From assembly GCA_020627965.1 (NCBI GenBank), contig JAHDFX010000009.1, positions 1 to 53,527 on the forward strand: DNA of 53,527 bases, read 5' to 3'. The position numbers and the translations under genes were made by a program. Positions within the stretch are counted from its first letter, which is position 1. Each line of letters begins with the position of its first letter. Of the stretch, positions 35,765 through 45,334 are shown piece after piece. The notes under the pieces are model-generated. The model was not told the DNA's origin and searched no databases. It saw only the letters and a list, made by a program, of their open reading frames with translations. The stretch is from Saprospiraceae bacterium (lineage in GTDB: Bacteria; Bacteroidota; Bacteroidia; Chitinophagales; Saprospiraceae).

Positions 35765-37057
35765 TTAGCTCTTTTTCTTGGCTGCTGTACGACGATTTTG
35801 CCAGTATCCTTTCTTCTTGTTACGTCGGGCTTTTTTTGATGGAACCGGATTCTTTTTTTGCGCTTTACTTCTTCCCGACCTTGTAACAAAAGCCATCATT
35901 TCATCCGATTCTTCGTGAACAAATGGATGTTCAGCCACAATAGGAATTTTTTGTTTGATTAACTTTTGAATACTTTTTAGATCTGTTTTTTCATCACTAT
36001 CGCAAAAAGATAAAGCAACTCCACTAGCCCTGGCTCTACCTGTTCTTCCTATACGATGAACGTAAGTTTCAGGCACATTAGGCAGGTTGAAATTAATCAC
36101 ATGAGACAACTCATCTACGTCAATACCTCTTGCAGCAATATCTGTGGCAATCAGCACTTTTATTTTACCTTTCTTAAAATTCTTTAAGGTCTTTTGTCGG
36201 GCACTTTGTGTTTTATTCCCGTGAATGGCATCAGCCGTAATACCTGCATTTTTCACCTTACGGGCAATTTTGTCTGCGCCGTATTTAGTACGTGAAAAGA
36301 CCAGTACAGAGCGAATTTTTTCTGTCTGTAAAAGGTGCAGGAGCAAATGGGGCTTATCTTTTTTAGCCACAAAATAAACAGCCTGTTCTACTCTTTCAGC
36401 AGTTGCCTGTTCTGGCTTGATCGTCACTTTCTCAGGATTACCGAGTATCTCACCTGCCAGATTTACAATTTCTGGTGGCATAGTAGCAGAGAAAAACAGG
36501 GACTGCCTGTCTGCTGGCAATTTGGCGATTATTTTCCGAATGTCATGTATAAAGCCCATGTCTAGCATATGGTCGGCTTCATCCAGAATAGAATAGCGAA
36601 CATGTTTTAGTGTAACATATCCCTGATTCATGAGATCCAATAAACGTCCTGGAGTAGCAATCACAATATCAACTCCCTTTTTAAGGGCTTGTACTTGCGC
36701 ACCTTGCTTTACGCCGCCAAAAATCACCGTACTACGAAGCCCGGTGTGTTTGCCATAAGTGGCAAAACTTTCACCAATTTGTATAGCTAATTCGCGAGTA
36801 GGTGTAACCACCAATACCTGCGTTTTTCTAAATCCCTTTTGTTGAGAATGGTGCTTTTTGTCCAAGTATAGTCTTTGTAAAACAGGAATAGCAAAAGCTG
36901 CTGTTTTACCTGTGCCTGTCTGAGCACAACCCAATAAATCCTTACCTTCCAATAAAATGGGAATAGCCTGTTGTTGGATGGGAGTTGGGTGGGTGTATCC
37001 TAGTGTTTTTAAGGCTTTAAGAATTTGGGGAATTATTTTTAAATCTTCAAATGTCAT
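35765..37057 (-). CDS. RhlE-type DEAD-box RNA helicase
   Basis: A 430-residue ATP-dependent RNA helicase involved in RNA or ribosome remodelling. Motifs in order: Q motif (HPTPIQQQAIP), AQTGTGKT, PTRELAIQ, TPGRLLD, DEADHMLD, SAT, VLIATDIAARGID and HRIGRTGRA. The C-terminus is a short basic tail (KKARRNKKKGYWQNRR) for RNA contact. It has a long leader with a palindrome, a feature seen in cold-induced helicases, but cold control is only inferred. Confidence 0.93.
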   Translation of the reverse strand: MTFEDLKIIPQILKALKTLGYTHPTPIQQQAIPILLEGKDLLGCAQTGTGKTAAFAIPVLQRLYLDKKHHSQQKGFRKTQVLVVTPTRELAIQIGESFATYGKHTGLRSTVIFGGVKQGAQVQALKKGVDIVIATPGRLLDLMNQGYVTLKHVRYSILDEADHMLDMGFIHDIRKIIAKLPADRQSLFFSATMPPEIVNLAGEILGNPEKVTIKPEQATAERVEQAVYFVAKKDKPHLLLHLLQTEKIRSVLVFSRTKYGADKIARKVKNAGITADAIHGNKTQSARQKTLKNFKKGKIKVLIATDIAARGIDVDELSHVINFNLPNVPETYVHRIGRTGRARASGVALSFCDSDEKTDLKSIQKLIKQKIPIVAEHPFVHEESDEMMAFVTRSGRSKAQKKNPVPSKKARRNKKKGYWQNRRTAAKKKS

Positions 37058-37358
37058 GTAAATTAATTATAACCGATGCTTGCAATGAAGGGCAAAATCA
37101 GTAGATATATTGGGGTTCATAAATAATGAATATGTTGTATTATTTATGGATCAGGAGAAATTTCTCCCCTATATAATACGGCAAAGGTAATCAAATGGTT
37201 CGGAATACAGTTAATCTTTTATGCAACGTATACATTTATCTGGTGCTTATAAGTTCTAAATTAGGTTAAATAAATGCTAAATAAGTGCTTATCAAAGTTA
37301 AGCAATTTTGCAGACTAATACGCTTTTATGTATCTTAGCAAATCGGGATTAAAAATAT
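37058..37358. other. divergent promoter region of helicase and uppS
   Basis: A 301-base gap without genes. Leftward: TACCTTTG on the minus strand at 37189-37182, an exact -7 box without a well-spaced TTG, and a perfect 14-base palindrome GGAGAAATTTCTCC at 37154-37167 in the helicase leader. Rightward: the uppS promoter at 37308-37338. Confidence 0.5.
37308..37338 (+). promoter_or_regulatory. predicted uppS promoter
   Basis: TTG (37308-37310), 20 bases, TATCTTAG (37331-37338), one mismatch from TAnnTTTG. The start would lie about 15 bases before the ATG at 37359. Confidence 0.45.
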
Positions 37359-38102
37359 ATGGATTTACAATCACAAATAGATAAAACGAAACTTCCCCGC
37401 CACATTGCTGTCATCATGGACGGGAATGGGCGCTGGGCAAAACAGCATGGTAAAATGCGGATATTTGGGCATAGAAATGGCGTAAAAGCTGTTCGTGAAA
37501 CCACAGAAGCCGCCGCAGAACTTGGTGTGAAATACCTTACTTTATATGCCTTTTCAACTGAAAACTGGGGGCGCCCCGCAGAGGAGGTCAATGCCTTGAT
37601 GACTTTATTGGTCGCCACGATTCGTAAGGAACTTAAAACACTGACGAAGAATAATATTCGTCTTGAAGCCATTGGTGATATTAAAAACCTGCCGCCCAAA
37701 TGCTATAAAGAACTCAAAGAAGCCATAGAACTGACCAAACATCATACACGAATGACACTGGTACTGGCACTGAATTATAGTGCCCGATGGGAAATTATGC
37801 AGGCTGTTAAGAATATTGCTGCGGATGTGAAAGCTGGCAAAACTGATGTTGAAACTCTAGAGGAAACACACTTCGAACAACAGCTAAATACTCATGGTAT
37901 GCCCGATCCAGAGTTGATGATTCGAACCAGTGGCGAAACACGCATTAGTAATTTTTTGCTTTGGCAAATTGCTTATGCAGAACTATATTTTACACCTGTT
38001 TTCTGGCCAGATTTCCGTAAGGATGACCTATACAAAGCCATTCTCAATTTTCAGCAAAGGGAAAGAAGATTTGGAAAAACAAGTGAGCAAGTAACCAGTT
38101 AG
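37359..38102 (+). CDS. uppS: isoprenyl (undecaprenyl) diphosphate synthase
   Basis: A 247-residue cis-prenyltransferase making the C55 lipid carrier for peptidoglycan and polysaccharide synthesis. The signature HIAVIMDGNGRWAKQ places catalytic Asp21. YAFSTENWGRP and RTSGETRISNFLLWQIAYAE are the other conserved blocks. The stop codon TAG at 38100-38102 overlaps the stop of the convergent gene. In this phylum it is often followed by bamA; here it is not. Confidence 0.95.
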   Translation: MDLQSQIDKTKLPRHIAVIMDGNGRWAKQHGKMRIFGHRNGVKAVRETTEAAAELGVKYLTLYAFSTENWGRPAEEVNALMTLLVATIRKELKTLTKNNIRLEAIGDIKNLPPKCYKELKEAIELTKHHTRMTLVLALNYSARWEIMQAVKNIAADVKAGKTDVETLEETHFEQQLNTHGMPDPELMIRTSGETRISNFLLWQIAYAELYFTPVFWPDFRKDDLYKAILNFQQRERRFGKTSEQVTS

Positions 38103-41100
38103 CGATCTATAATTAACTTCTGCACAAAACGACCTGATACACCTCCTTTTAAGACCACAAGATAACCAGCATCTGGTAACCCTCTCAGGTCAATCGTATG
38201 GCTAAAGAGAGGTTCAAAATTAATGTCTAGTCTTTCCGTATAAAGTAACTGACCCAAAACATTGTATAGCTCTAAAGTTGCTTGTTCTTCTACTATATTG
38301 GTTGTTTGAATAGTTACAAAACCATTGCTTGGGTTTGGATAAATTTCCAACATTTTAGGATCATCCGGATCTGGTGGTTCTGGACCCAACTCATAGAATA
38401 GAGAATCTGATACTTCAGAAGGACAACCATTAGCGACCACAATAACTCGCCAATAGCCACTTATATCAGGAACAACACAAGGGTCATTGATGCCCGAAAC
38501 TAAGGTGTCGTTCAGTAACCACAGATAATTGCTCCCGATAATATCGGTACACAAACTATCCGTTCCTACCCTATATACTTCGGGTTGTTCAGGTACAGGG
38601 CGCACCGTTGTAGCAACTGTTTCTGAAACAGGATCTTCACAACTTATACCATCTGTAGCAATGTAGAAAAATTCATCTTCTGTGCTAACTACTATGTTTT
38701 GAGTCGTATCACCATTTGACCATAAATAACTTTCATAACCGTCATCAGCAAAAAGCGTAATGCTATCTCCATCGCAGAAAGACAGGTTGTCGGAAGAAAT
38801 AATATCAGGTATTGGTGGGGCCGGACGAACTTCAATAGTTACAACCTCCGAGACCGGACTCTGGCAACCATTATTGTCAATAATATAACAAGTGTAAGTA
38901 CCGCTTTCGCTAATAATAAGTTCTTGATTTTGTGTGCCATTTGACCACATATATCCAGCAAATCCAGCAGGCGCATTAAGAATAACAGAATCCATTGGAC
39001 ATAAAATTGTATCACCAATTATCTCAATAAATGGAGTTTCAGGATTAGGGTTAACTAAAGTGTTAATGGCATCAGAAAGATCACTTTGACAAGCATTATT
39101 ATCTGTTACGACACAGGTAAACGAACCACTTTCTTCTACAAAAATACTTTGAGTGGTTTCGCCTGTATTCCATAAATAAGATACAAATCCAGCAGGAGCA
39201 GTCAGTATAACATTATCACCTTCGCAGAAACTTGTTGCGCCATTAGCAGTAATTACTGGGGTAGCAGGAAGTGGATTAACGGTTATTTCTATTGGACTAA
39301 TAGTCGTATTTAAACAACTATTGGTATCTTGAATAGTTAGACTATAAAGTCCTGTACTTTCTATTGAAATGGAAGAGGTTGTCTCCCCGGTACTCCACAA
39401 ATAATCATAACCAGCCGGAGCTTGCAATTCAAGCATTTCGCCAGCACAGAGTGTTGTATTGCCAATAGTATCAATGACAGGGACGGGCGGCAATGGATTA
39501 ACCAAAACATCGACCATATCTGATAATGGGCTGATACAGCCATTAATATCTTCAAGCTGACAATTGATATTGCTGGTCGTATTGTAAATGGTGATACTTT
39601 GCGTACTTGCTCCAGTTGACCATAAATAATTAAATCCGGCTGGTGCTGTAATTTGTATACTATCACCCTGACAAAATTCAGTATTGCCGGAGAGGGTTAG
39701 GGTAGGTTGTACGGGGAGGGGGTTCATAGTAGTGCTGAACACATCAGAGAAACTACTACAACCGAAGGCATTAGTTATTGTACAGGTATAATTTCCGCTT
39801 TCAAATACTGTAATGGACTGACTGGTAGAACCATCTGACCACAGATAATCAAAGCCAGCAGATACATTTAGAGTAACACTGTCACCTTCACAAAAGGTAG
39901 CAGAACCACTAGCTTGTATGACCGGTTCATTCGGATTTGGATTGATAAGAACACTAACAGGCGCAGAGGGCGAACTGATACAATTGTTAATATCTCCTAC
40001 TACGCAGGTAAATGTACCTACATCATATACTGTAATGTTTTGTGTAGTTGCTCCATTCGACCATAAATAGGAGTCAAAACCGTTTGGCGCACTAAGTATG
40101 ACACTATCACCAGCACAAAAATCAGCAGCTCCACTTAAGCTGATAGTTGGTGTATTGACTGGAGCATATTCTGTAATTGTAACAGGGGTTGATGAAGGAC
40201 TGATACAAGCATTTGCGTCGCTTACAAAACAGGAAAATACCCCTGAACTGTAAACGGTTATACTTTGAGTAGTTGCTCCATTTGACCAGTTATAAACGGG
40301 AAAACCTGCTTCTGCAGTTAATGTAATGCTATCGCCATTACAAAACGACAGGCTATTGCTAAAAGTAATCTCAGGAGCATCTGGACTGGGATTAACCGTT
40401 ATTGAAATATTAACAGAGGAAGAACTTATACAACCAAAACTATTAATAACCTGGCAGCTATAACTGCCTGAATCATACACGACGGTACTTTGGGTAGTGG
40501 CTCCGTTTGACCACAGATAGCCATCAAAACCAAAAGGAGCATTTAAGGTCACACTATCACCTTCGCAAAAGGTTGTTGCCCCCCCTGCCGAAATACCTGG
40601 TGTTGCCTGCTGAATAACTATAATGTCTATGGGGGTTGAAGTGGCACTCAGGCACTCATTGGCATCTGTAACAGCACAGGAATAAGACCCGGTTGTTGAA
40701 ACCACAATATTTTGTGTAGTTGCCCCATTCGACCATTGATAAGAAGAGAAGCCCGATGGTGCACTTAAAACAATGCTTTCTCCCAGGCAAAAAGTTGTGG
40801 GGGCATTGGTACTTATTGTAGGAGCAGGTAGTGGAAGTGCTACATTGACATTAACACTATTGGAAGGAGGGCTTTGACAGCCATTATTATCTGTGATGAT
40901 ACAGGTGTATGAACCCGATGCACTAACTGTTATGTTTTGTGTGCTTGCGCCATTTGACCATTGGTAGGCTGAAAACCCATTAGGAGCATAAATGGTAAGG
41001 CTATCACCTGCACAGAGACTGGTACTTTCTGTGCTTACTATAGTAGGGGTAGGCGGAGTAGAAAAACCTAAAACGGTAATAGGGGCAGAAGGTTCGCTCT

Positions 41101-42754
41101 CACAACCATTTATATCCGTAATAATGCAAGAATAAAAGCCAGTATTAGCCACTGTGATGGTTTGAGTTGTATCACCATTCGACCATTGATAAGCCTGATA
41201 GCCTACTGTTGCTGTTAGGGTAACACTATCTCCGGGGCATAGTAATGTAGAACCATTGGCACTGGTCAGAGGTGGGGAAGGGCTTGGAAAAACTTCTATG
41301 TTGATTGGCGTTGACGGCATACTTTGACAAGCATTTACGTTGCTTACTATACAAGTATAGCTCCCTGAGGTATTGACAGTTATTGTCTGGCTGGTATCAC
41401 CATTTGACCATTGATAAGCAGAAAAACCTGCTGGTGCGATTAAAATAGCAGAATCACCTTCGCAAAACATTGTATTATCATTGGTATAAATGATAGGGGT
41501 GGCAACACTGTCCATATTTAGCGTAAGCGTATCAGAAAAATCACTAATACACCCATTATTGTCAAAAATTTGTACATAGTAATCTCCTGGATCACTAAGC
41601 TCTATTGCTGTTGTTGTGGCACCAGTTGACCAAAGGTAAGCGGATGCGGCAGGTGTGCTTAAAATAACGTCATCACCAAAACAGAAAGGATTATCACCAA
41701 TTAGAACAAGTGGTGGGGCGGGAGGCGTATTGTATTCCTGAATATTGATTTCCGGTAAAGGAAAAGAGCAGCCATTATCATCAGTGACAGTCACCACATA
41801 GGTGCCAGCGGTATTTGCAAAAATACTGGACGTAGTATCGCCTGTAGACCAATTATAAGCCGTATACATAGCAGGAGCAACTAACTCAACACTATCTTCA
41901 GGGCAGATCGTTGTATTGCCATTTACGGCTATTGAATAATAAGTGTTTTCAATATTGACAAGATTAGTGGCACCTACAGTTCCGACATCATTATAACCCG
42001 GTTGGGTATAATGTACATCATCTTGCATCATCCCTAATGCGGGAAAATCTTTTGTTGTTTCGTGGATCAAATAAGTATGCGGATGTGTGTCAGCCACTTC
42101 CGTTTGGGCTGCTCTAATTATATCATAGCCTGCCAGAGGTTCGCCGGTATCGGTGCCTACCAGAATAATATAAAAGGGCAAATGACATCCATAATCATCC
42201 CGAAAACGGTCAATAATGGCAATGAGGGCATCCTGATAATCGTTTTGATTAATAGTACCGAGATTTGCTGCTTTGGCATCGGTTTCTCCCTGTAGCCATA
42301 CAATACCATCTAACTCCAGACCAGATACAGCACTTGCTTGATTGATCTTAAATGAACAGAGTGTGTAAAGGAGTCCACTTTGTGACCAGCTCAGGCTAGG
42401 AGAACTGGATAAAGGATGTGCGCCACTGGCACCACGAGCAGCTTGTATAATTACTGTAGTATCAGAAGTAAGGTTATGGTAGGTTTTGGCGAAAGCTGGC
42501 CAAGGGGAGCCATCGTCTGCACTTTGAAAACCATTAGCATTTTGCCCTACAGGGTCTTGCAGATGTATAAGCTGATTGAGGGTTGGACTGTACTCGAAAG
42601 CGCTAAGGGTGTCTATTTGAGGCGAAAGACTGGCATTGCCACGCCCACGGGCATTACTTTGCCCCGCAACTAAGTATTGACGTTGCTGTGCATAACTGTT
42701 GAAACACAACAGTAAAATAAATATAATAAGCGTGTTTCGCATGGGTTTCCTCAA
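38099..42754 (-). CDS. giant T9SS-exported SGNH/SASA esterase with Ig-like repeats
   Basis: A 1551-residue surface protein. After a signal peptide (about 1-22) residues 26-265 form a carbohydrate-esterase domain of the sialate O-acetylesterase (SASA) SGNH type: Ser33 in VAGQSNARGRG, WLQGETDA at 153-160, and Asp245/His248 in MQDDVHYTQPGY. About fifteen full repeats of 75 residues and one degenerate repeat follow (272-1465), each with F-C-x-G-D-S, Y-L/Q-W-S-N-G-x-T-T-Q, and Y-x-C or S-C motifs. The last 85 residues, from MLEIYPNPSNG, are a T9SS sorting domain. Deacetylation of a polysaccharide or adhesion are likely roles; the substrate is not known. Confidence 0.88.
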   Translation of the reverse strand: MRKPMRNTLIIFILLLCFNSYAQQRQYLVAGQSNARGRGNASLSPQIDTLSAFEYSPTLNQLIHLQDPVGQNANGFQSADDGSPWPAFAKTYHNLTSDTTVIIQAARGASGAHPLSSSPSLSWSQSGLLYTLCSFKINQASAVSGLELDGIVWLQGETDAKAANLGTINQNDYQDALIAIIDRFRDDYGCHLPFYIILVGTDTGEPLAGYDIIRAAQTEVADTHPHTYLIHETTKDFPALGMMQDDVHYTQPGYNDVGTVGATNLVNIENTYYSIAVNGNTTICPEDSVELVAPAMYTAYNWSTGDTTSSIFANTAGTYVVTVTDDNGCSFPLPEINIQEYNTPPAPPLVLIGDNPFCFGDDVILSTPAASAYLWSTGATTTAIELSDPGDYYVQIFDNNGCISDFSDTLTLNMDSVATPIIYTNDNTMFCEGDSAILIAPAGFSAYQWSNGDTSQTITVNTSGSYTCIVSNVNACQSMPSTPINIEVFPSPSPPLTSANGSTLLCPGDSVTLTATVGYQAYQWSNGDTTQTITVANTGFYSCIITDINGCESEPSAPITVLGFSTPPTPTIVSTESTSLCAGDSLTIYAPNGFSAYQWSNGASTQNITVSASGSYTCIITDNNGCQSPPSNSVNVNVALPLPAPTISTNAPTTFCLGESIVLSAPSGFSSYQWSNGATTQNIVVSTTGSYSCAVTDANECLSATSTPIDIIVIQQATPGISAGGATTFCEGDSVTLNAPFGFDGYLWSNGATTQSTVVYDSGSYSCQVINSFGCISSSSVNISITVNPSPDAPEITFSNSLSFCNGDSITLTAEAGFPVYNWSNGATTQSITVYSSGVFSCFVSDANACISPSSTPVTITEYAPVNTPTISLSGAADFCAGDSVILSAPNGFDSYLWSNGATTQNITVYDVGTFTCVVGDINNCISSPSAPVSVLINPNPNEPVIQASGSATFCEGDSVTLNVSAGFDYLWSDGSTSQSITVFESGNYTCTITNAFGCSSFSDVFSTTMNPLPVQPTLTLSGNTEFCQGDSIQITAPAGFNYLWSTGASTQSITIYNTTSNINCQLEDINGCISPLSDMVDVLVNPLPPVPVIDTIGNTTLCAGEMLELQAPAGYDYLWSTGETTSSISIESTGLYSLTIQDTNSCLNTTISPIEITVNPLPATPVITANGATSFCEGDNVILTAPAGFVSYLWNTGETTQSIFVEESGSFTCVVTDNNACQSDLSDAINTLVNPNPETPFIEIIGDTILCPMDSVILNAPAGFAGYMWSNGTQNQELIISESGTYTCYIIDNNGCQSPVSEVVTIEVRPAPPIPDIISSDNLSFCDGDSITLFADDGYESYLWSNGDTTQNIVVSTEDEFFYIATDGISCEDPVSETVATTVRPVPEQPEVYRVGTDSLCTDIIGSNYLWLLNDTLVSGINDPCVVPDISGYWRVIVVANGCPSEVSDSLFYELGPEPPDPDDPKMLEIYPNPSNGFVTIQTTNIVEEQATLELYNVLGQLLYTERLDINFEPLFSHTIDLRGLPDAGYLVVLKGGVSGRFVQKLIIDR
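38355..41940 (-). repeat. tandem Ig-like coding repeats, about 225 bases each
   Basis: Fifteen complete and one degenerate unit. Conserved blocks are FCEGDSVTL, YLWSNGATTQSITV and SGSYTC-x-V-x-D-x-N-G-C. The units have diverged in DNA but remain collinear, so the array is mature rather than newly expanded. Confidence 0.85.
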
Positions 42755-43035
42755 ATCTTAGACAATCTGAATATGGTTTTTTGATACTATTCAAATTGTT
42801 CTTATGACGGCAAAAAATGGCTTTGATACTGGCAATTGTCAGATAATAATTTTAAACATAATTCTTTATTTTTGGCAATTGGAATACATTCTCTTATACG
42901 ATACGTAAACAGATATAGTTGTTTTCTTTATATCAATCATACTGCACAAAAATAAAATAATCAACTCAGGATTTATTATTTTATCTGTTGGAAATAATTT
43001 TCCTCTTATGAGAAACTATAAAAATAAGATTCGAT

Positions 43036-43905
43036 ATGCATACAAGAACATGGTATAAATGGCTCTTAGTCTTGACTATAGCAGGAGTTTCCTGTGTTAC
43101 TGTTCAGCCCAGGACAGATGTAGGAATAGAAAAAACAGTAACATCAGAAATCGACACTAATTATACGCTTATCGCTAAAATAGCTGAAAAAGTTGATTTT
43201 ATTACCACCGACCGACTATTAAATCCTTATTTAATAACCGTTCGGGGAGAAGTCGTGAAGTATACACCAGAAGGCAAAGAAATTGCTCGGTACAATAATT
43301 TTACTTTGGGTAATCCGACTTTGATAGATGCTACCAATCCTTTTCAGGCTTTGCTGTATTATCCGGAATATATGACCATTGTAACACTGGATAAAATGCT
43401 GAATGAACTAAGTCGTTATGAATTATTTGATCTGGATGTCAATATCGTTAATACGCTTTGTTTTGCCGCTGATGGGAATATTTGGATCTATGACCCAACG
43501 ACTTTCCTGCTGAAAAAAATTGATCGTTATGGAGCCGTTTTACAGCAAAGTCAGGATTTTACATTGCTCTTTGACGAGCTTCCTGTTCCTACTTTTTTAT
43601 TGGAAAGAAATAATTTCCTTTATATGAATGTTCCCCAACAAGGTATATTAGTTTTTGATGTATATGGACAATATTTAAAGACTATTCCTGTGAATGATCT
43701 GGCTTATTTTCAAGTATTGGACAAACAATTGATCTATTATAAAAACGGAACACTAAATGCTTTTCATTTGAAAACGCTAGACACTCGTTCATTGGCTTTG
43801 CCCAGAAAAATGCAAAAAGAAGATCGAGTAAGCGTAGAAAAAAATCGCCTATTTATTGCTGGAGAAAATGGAGTAGAATGTTATGTATATCGAACGGTAG
43901 AATGA
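43036..43905 (+). CDS. hypothetical exported beta-propeller-like protein
   Basis: A 289-residue protein I cannot name. An N-terminal hydrophobic segment ends near GVSC, a poor lipobox, so a lipoprotein is possible but not certain. The remainder shows repeated strand-turn units such as GEVVKYTPEGKEIARYNN, DGNIWIYDPTTFLLKKIDRYG and GILVFDVYGQYLKTI, typical of six-bladed NHL-like propellers. The genes on either side do not suggest a function. It is preceded by 281 bases without a gene, in which a TATTTTTG box at 42867 lacks a partner TTG at proper spacing. Confidence 0.7.
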   Translation: MHTRTWYKWLLVLTIAGVSCVTVQPRTDVGIEKTVTSEIDTNYTLIAKIAEKVDFITTDRLLNPYLITVRGEVVKYTPEGKEIARYNNFTLGNPTLIDATNPFQALLYYPEYMTIVTLDKMLNELSRYELFDLDVNIVNTLCFAADGNIWIYDPTTFLLKKIDRYGAVLQQSQDFTLLFDELPVPTFLLERNNFLYMNVPQQGILVFDVYGQYLKTIPVNDLAYFQVLDKQLIYYKNGTLNAFHLKTLDTRSLALPRKMQKEDRVSVEKNRLFIAGENGVECYVYRTVE

Positions 43906-44035
43906 TCTAAGAAAGAGGGTATTCTAAAGCAATTTCTATTTTGAAATTTGCTGTCTAAAATAAAATTTCAAAAAATGTCCTTATCTTGGTTATCTTAAAC
44001 AAGGATCAAGATACGCTAATTTAGAACTCATTCAA

Positions 44036-45178
44036 ATGAAAAAAATATTACTCTTACTTATCGGTACTTTTATAACTGTACTATCTTTTGCACAGATCAC
44101 CGTCACCGATGCCGTTTTTCCGGCTGCAGGCGATTTATTGTTCACTTCCAGAGATTCGGCTACAGTCGGGGTTGTTATTACGCCGCCTTCTGCTACGGCA
44201 CAGGTTTGGGATTTTCCCTATTACTGGCCACAATCTGCGGATACAACAGAAATATTGGCAGCTTCTGCCGGTTCTGCTTTTGCCGATTTTCCTGATGCTG
44301 ATATTATTCTGAATTTTCTGGGCGGAGAAGGCTATTATGATACAGATAATAGTACACTGGAATTACTTGGCTTTGCTGGTGATGTTGGCTTTGGTATTCC
44401 TGTAGACTTATTGGTACTCTTCAATCCGACTTCTGTACAGATGAGCGCACCAATCTCTTATCCATATACATTTAATGATAGTTATGCCTTTACGCAAACG
44501 CTATCGGCAGATGTATTGCCTTTTCTGGATAGTCTGGGTTTGCCTATCGAAATTGATTCTGTAAGATTGAATTATAGTGCAGACAGAATAGATGAAGTAG
44601 ATGCCTGGGGAGAATTAACCACTTATACAGGAACTTTTGATGTATTGAGAATGAAAAAAGAAGAAATTACCAATACAGAAATAGAAATTCTGACAGATTT
44701 GCCAATTGTAGGCCCAACTTGGGTTGATCCAGGAACACTTGGTTTTGAAGTGCCTGGTTCGGGTTTGGATACTACATACACCTATGATTTCATAAGTGCT
44801 GCGGATAAAGAAGCTATCATGTCGGTAAATATGGATGCTGAGCAAAATATTACTTCTATCAATTATAAGGTCGATCCAGATAATTTGTATGTAAATACGA
44901 ATGATATACCTGATCATAGTTACACTATAAAGGCTTATCCAAATCCTGTTGTGAATCAACTGAATATAGAGTTGCAAAACTTACCGGCAGGTGTTTATAC
45001 TGTTCAATTATATAGTATACTCGGAAATAAAATTATTGAACAACAATATGATGAAGGAGCAGACGCTAGGCTGCAATTAGATGTTTCCCATCTCAAGCAA
45101 GGAAGTTACTTATATAGCATTGCTAATCAATCTGGTGAAATACTGACCACAAAACGGTTTGTGAAAACACATCCTTAG
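44036..45178 (+). CDS. hypothetical protein with T9SS sorting domain
   Basis: A 380-residue secreted protein. The signal peptide is MKKILLLLIGTFITVLSFAQ. The body (about 20-295) has Asp/Thr/Ser-rich beta structure with no recognised enzyme motif. The last 75 residues from IKAYPNPVVNQLNIEL to KRFVKTHP are a type A sorting domain, so it should be a T9SS cargo. Upstream, 43939-43949 and 43963-43973 form an 11-base inverted repeat in the leader or preceding trailer. Function unknown. Confidence 0.82.
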   Translation: MKKILLLLIGTFITVLSFAQITVTDAVFPAAGDLLFTSRDSATVGVVITPPSATAQVWDFPYYWPQSADTTEILAASAGSAFADFPDADIILNFLGGEGYYDTDNSTLELLGFAGDVGFGIPVDLLVLFNPTSVQMSAPISYPYTFNDSYAFTQTLSADVLPFLDSLGLPIEIDSVRLNYSADRIDEVDAWGELTTYTGTFDVLRMKKEEITNTEIEILTDLPIVGPTWVDPGTLGFEVPGSGLDTTYTYDFISAADKEAIMSVNMDAEQNITSINYKVDPDNLYVNTNDIPDHSYTIKAYPNPVVNQLNIELQNLPAGVYTVQLYSILGNKIIEQQYDEGADARLQLDVSHLKQGSYLYSIANQSGEILTTKRFVKTHP

Positions 45179-45195
45179 TACATTGTAAATGCAAA

Positions 45196-45287
45196 AGTCG
45201 CAAGGCGAATTCCTCCTTTCAAAGGGTAGATTTTGGATATTAATTCAGTCCAAGCACTTAAAGCTGAAAAATATTCGCCTTGCGACT
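45196..45287. repeat. 15-base perfect inverted repeat between convergent genes
   Basis: AGTCGCAAGGCGAAT (45196-45210) is exactly complementary to ATTCGCCTTGCGACT (45273-45287) with a 62-base spacer. It lies between two convergent genes, so it could act as a shared terminator, but it lacks T runs and has the same layout as the other inverted repeats in the window. Confidence 0.7.
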
Positions 45288-45334
45288 CCCCCTACATTAG
45301 TCGAACACCTCTCAATATTCTGCGGTTCAAAAAA

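Noticed and set aside
42867-42874. TATTTTTG as promoter of the gene at 43036
   Set aside because: Nearest TTG is 28 bases upstream and the leader would be about 160 bases; support too thin.
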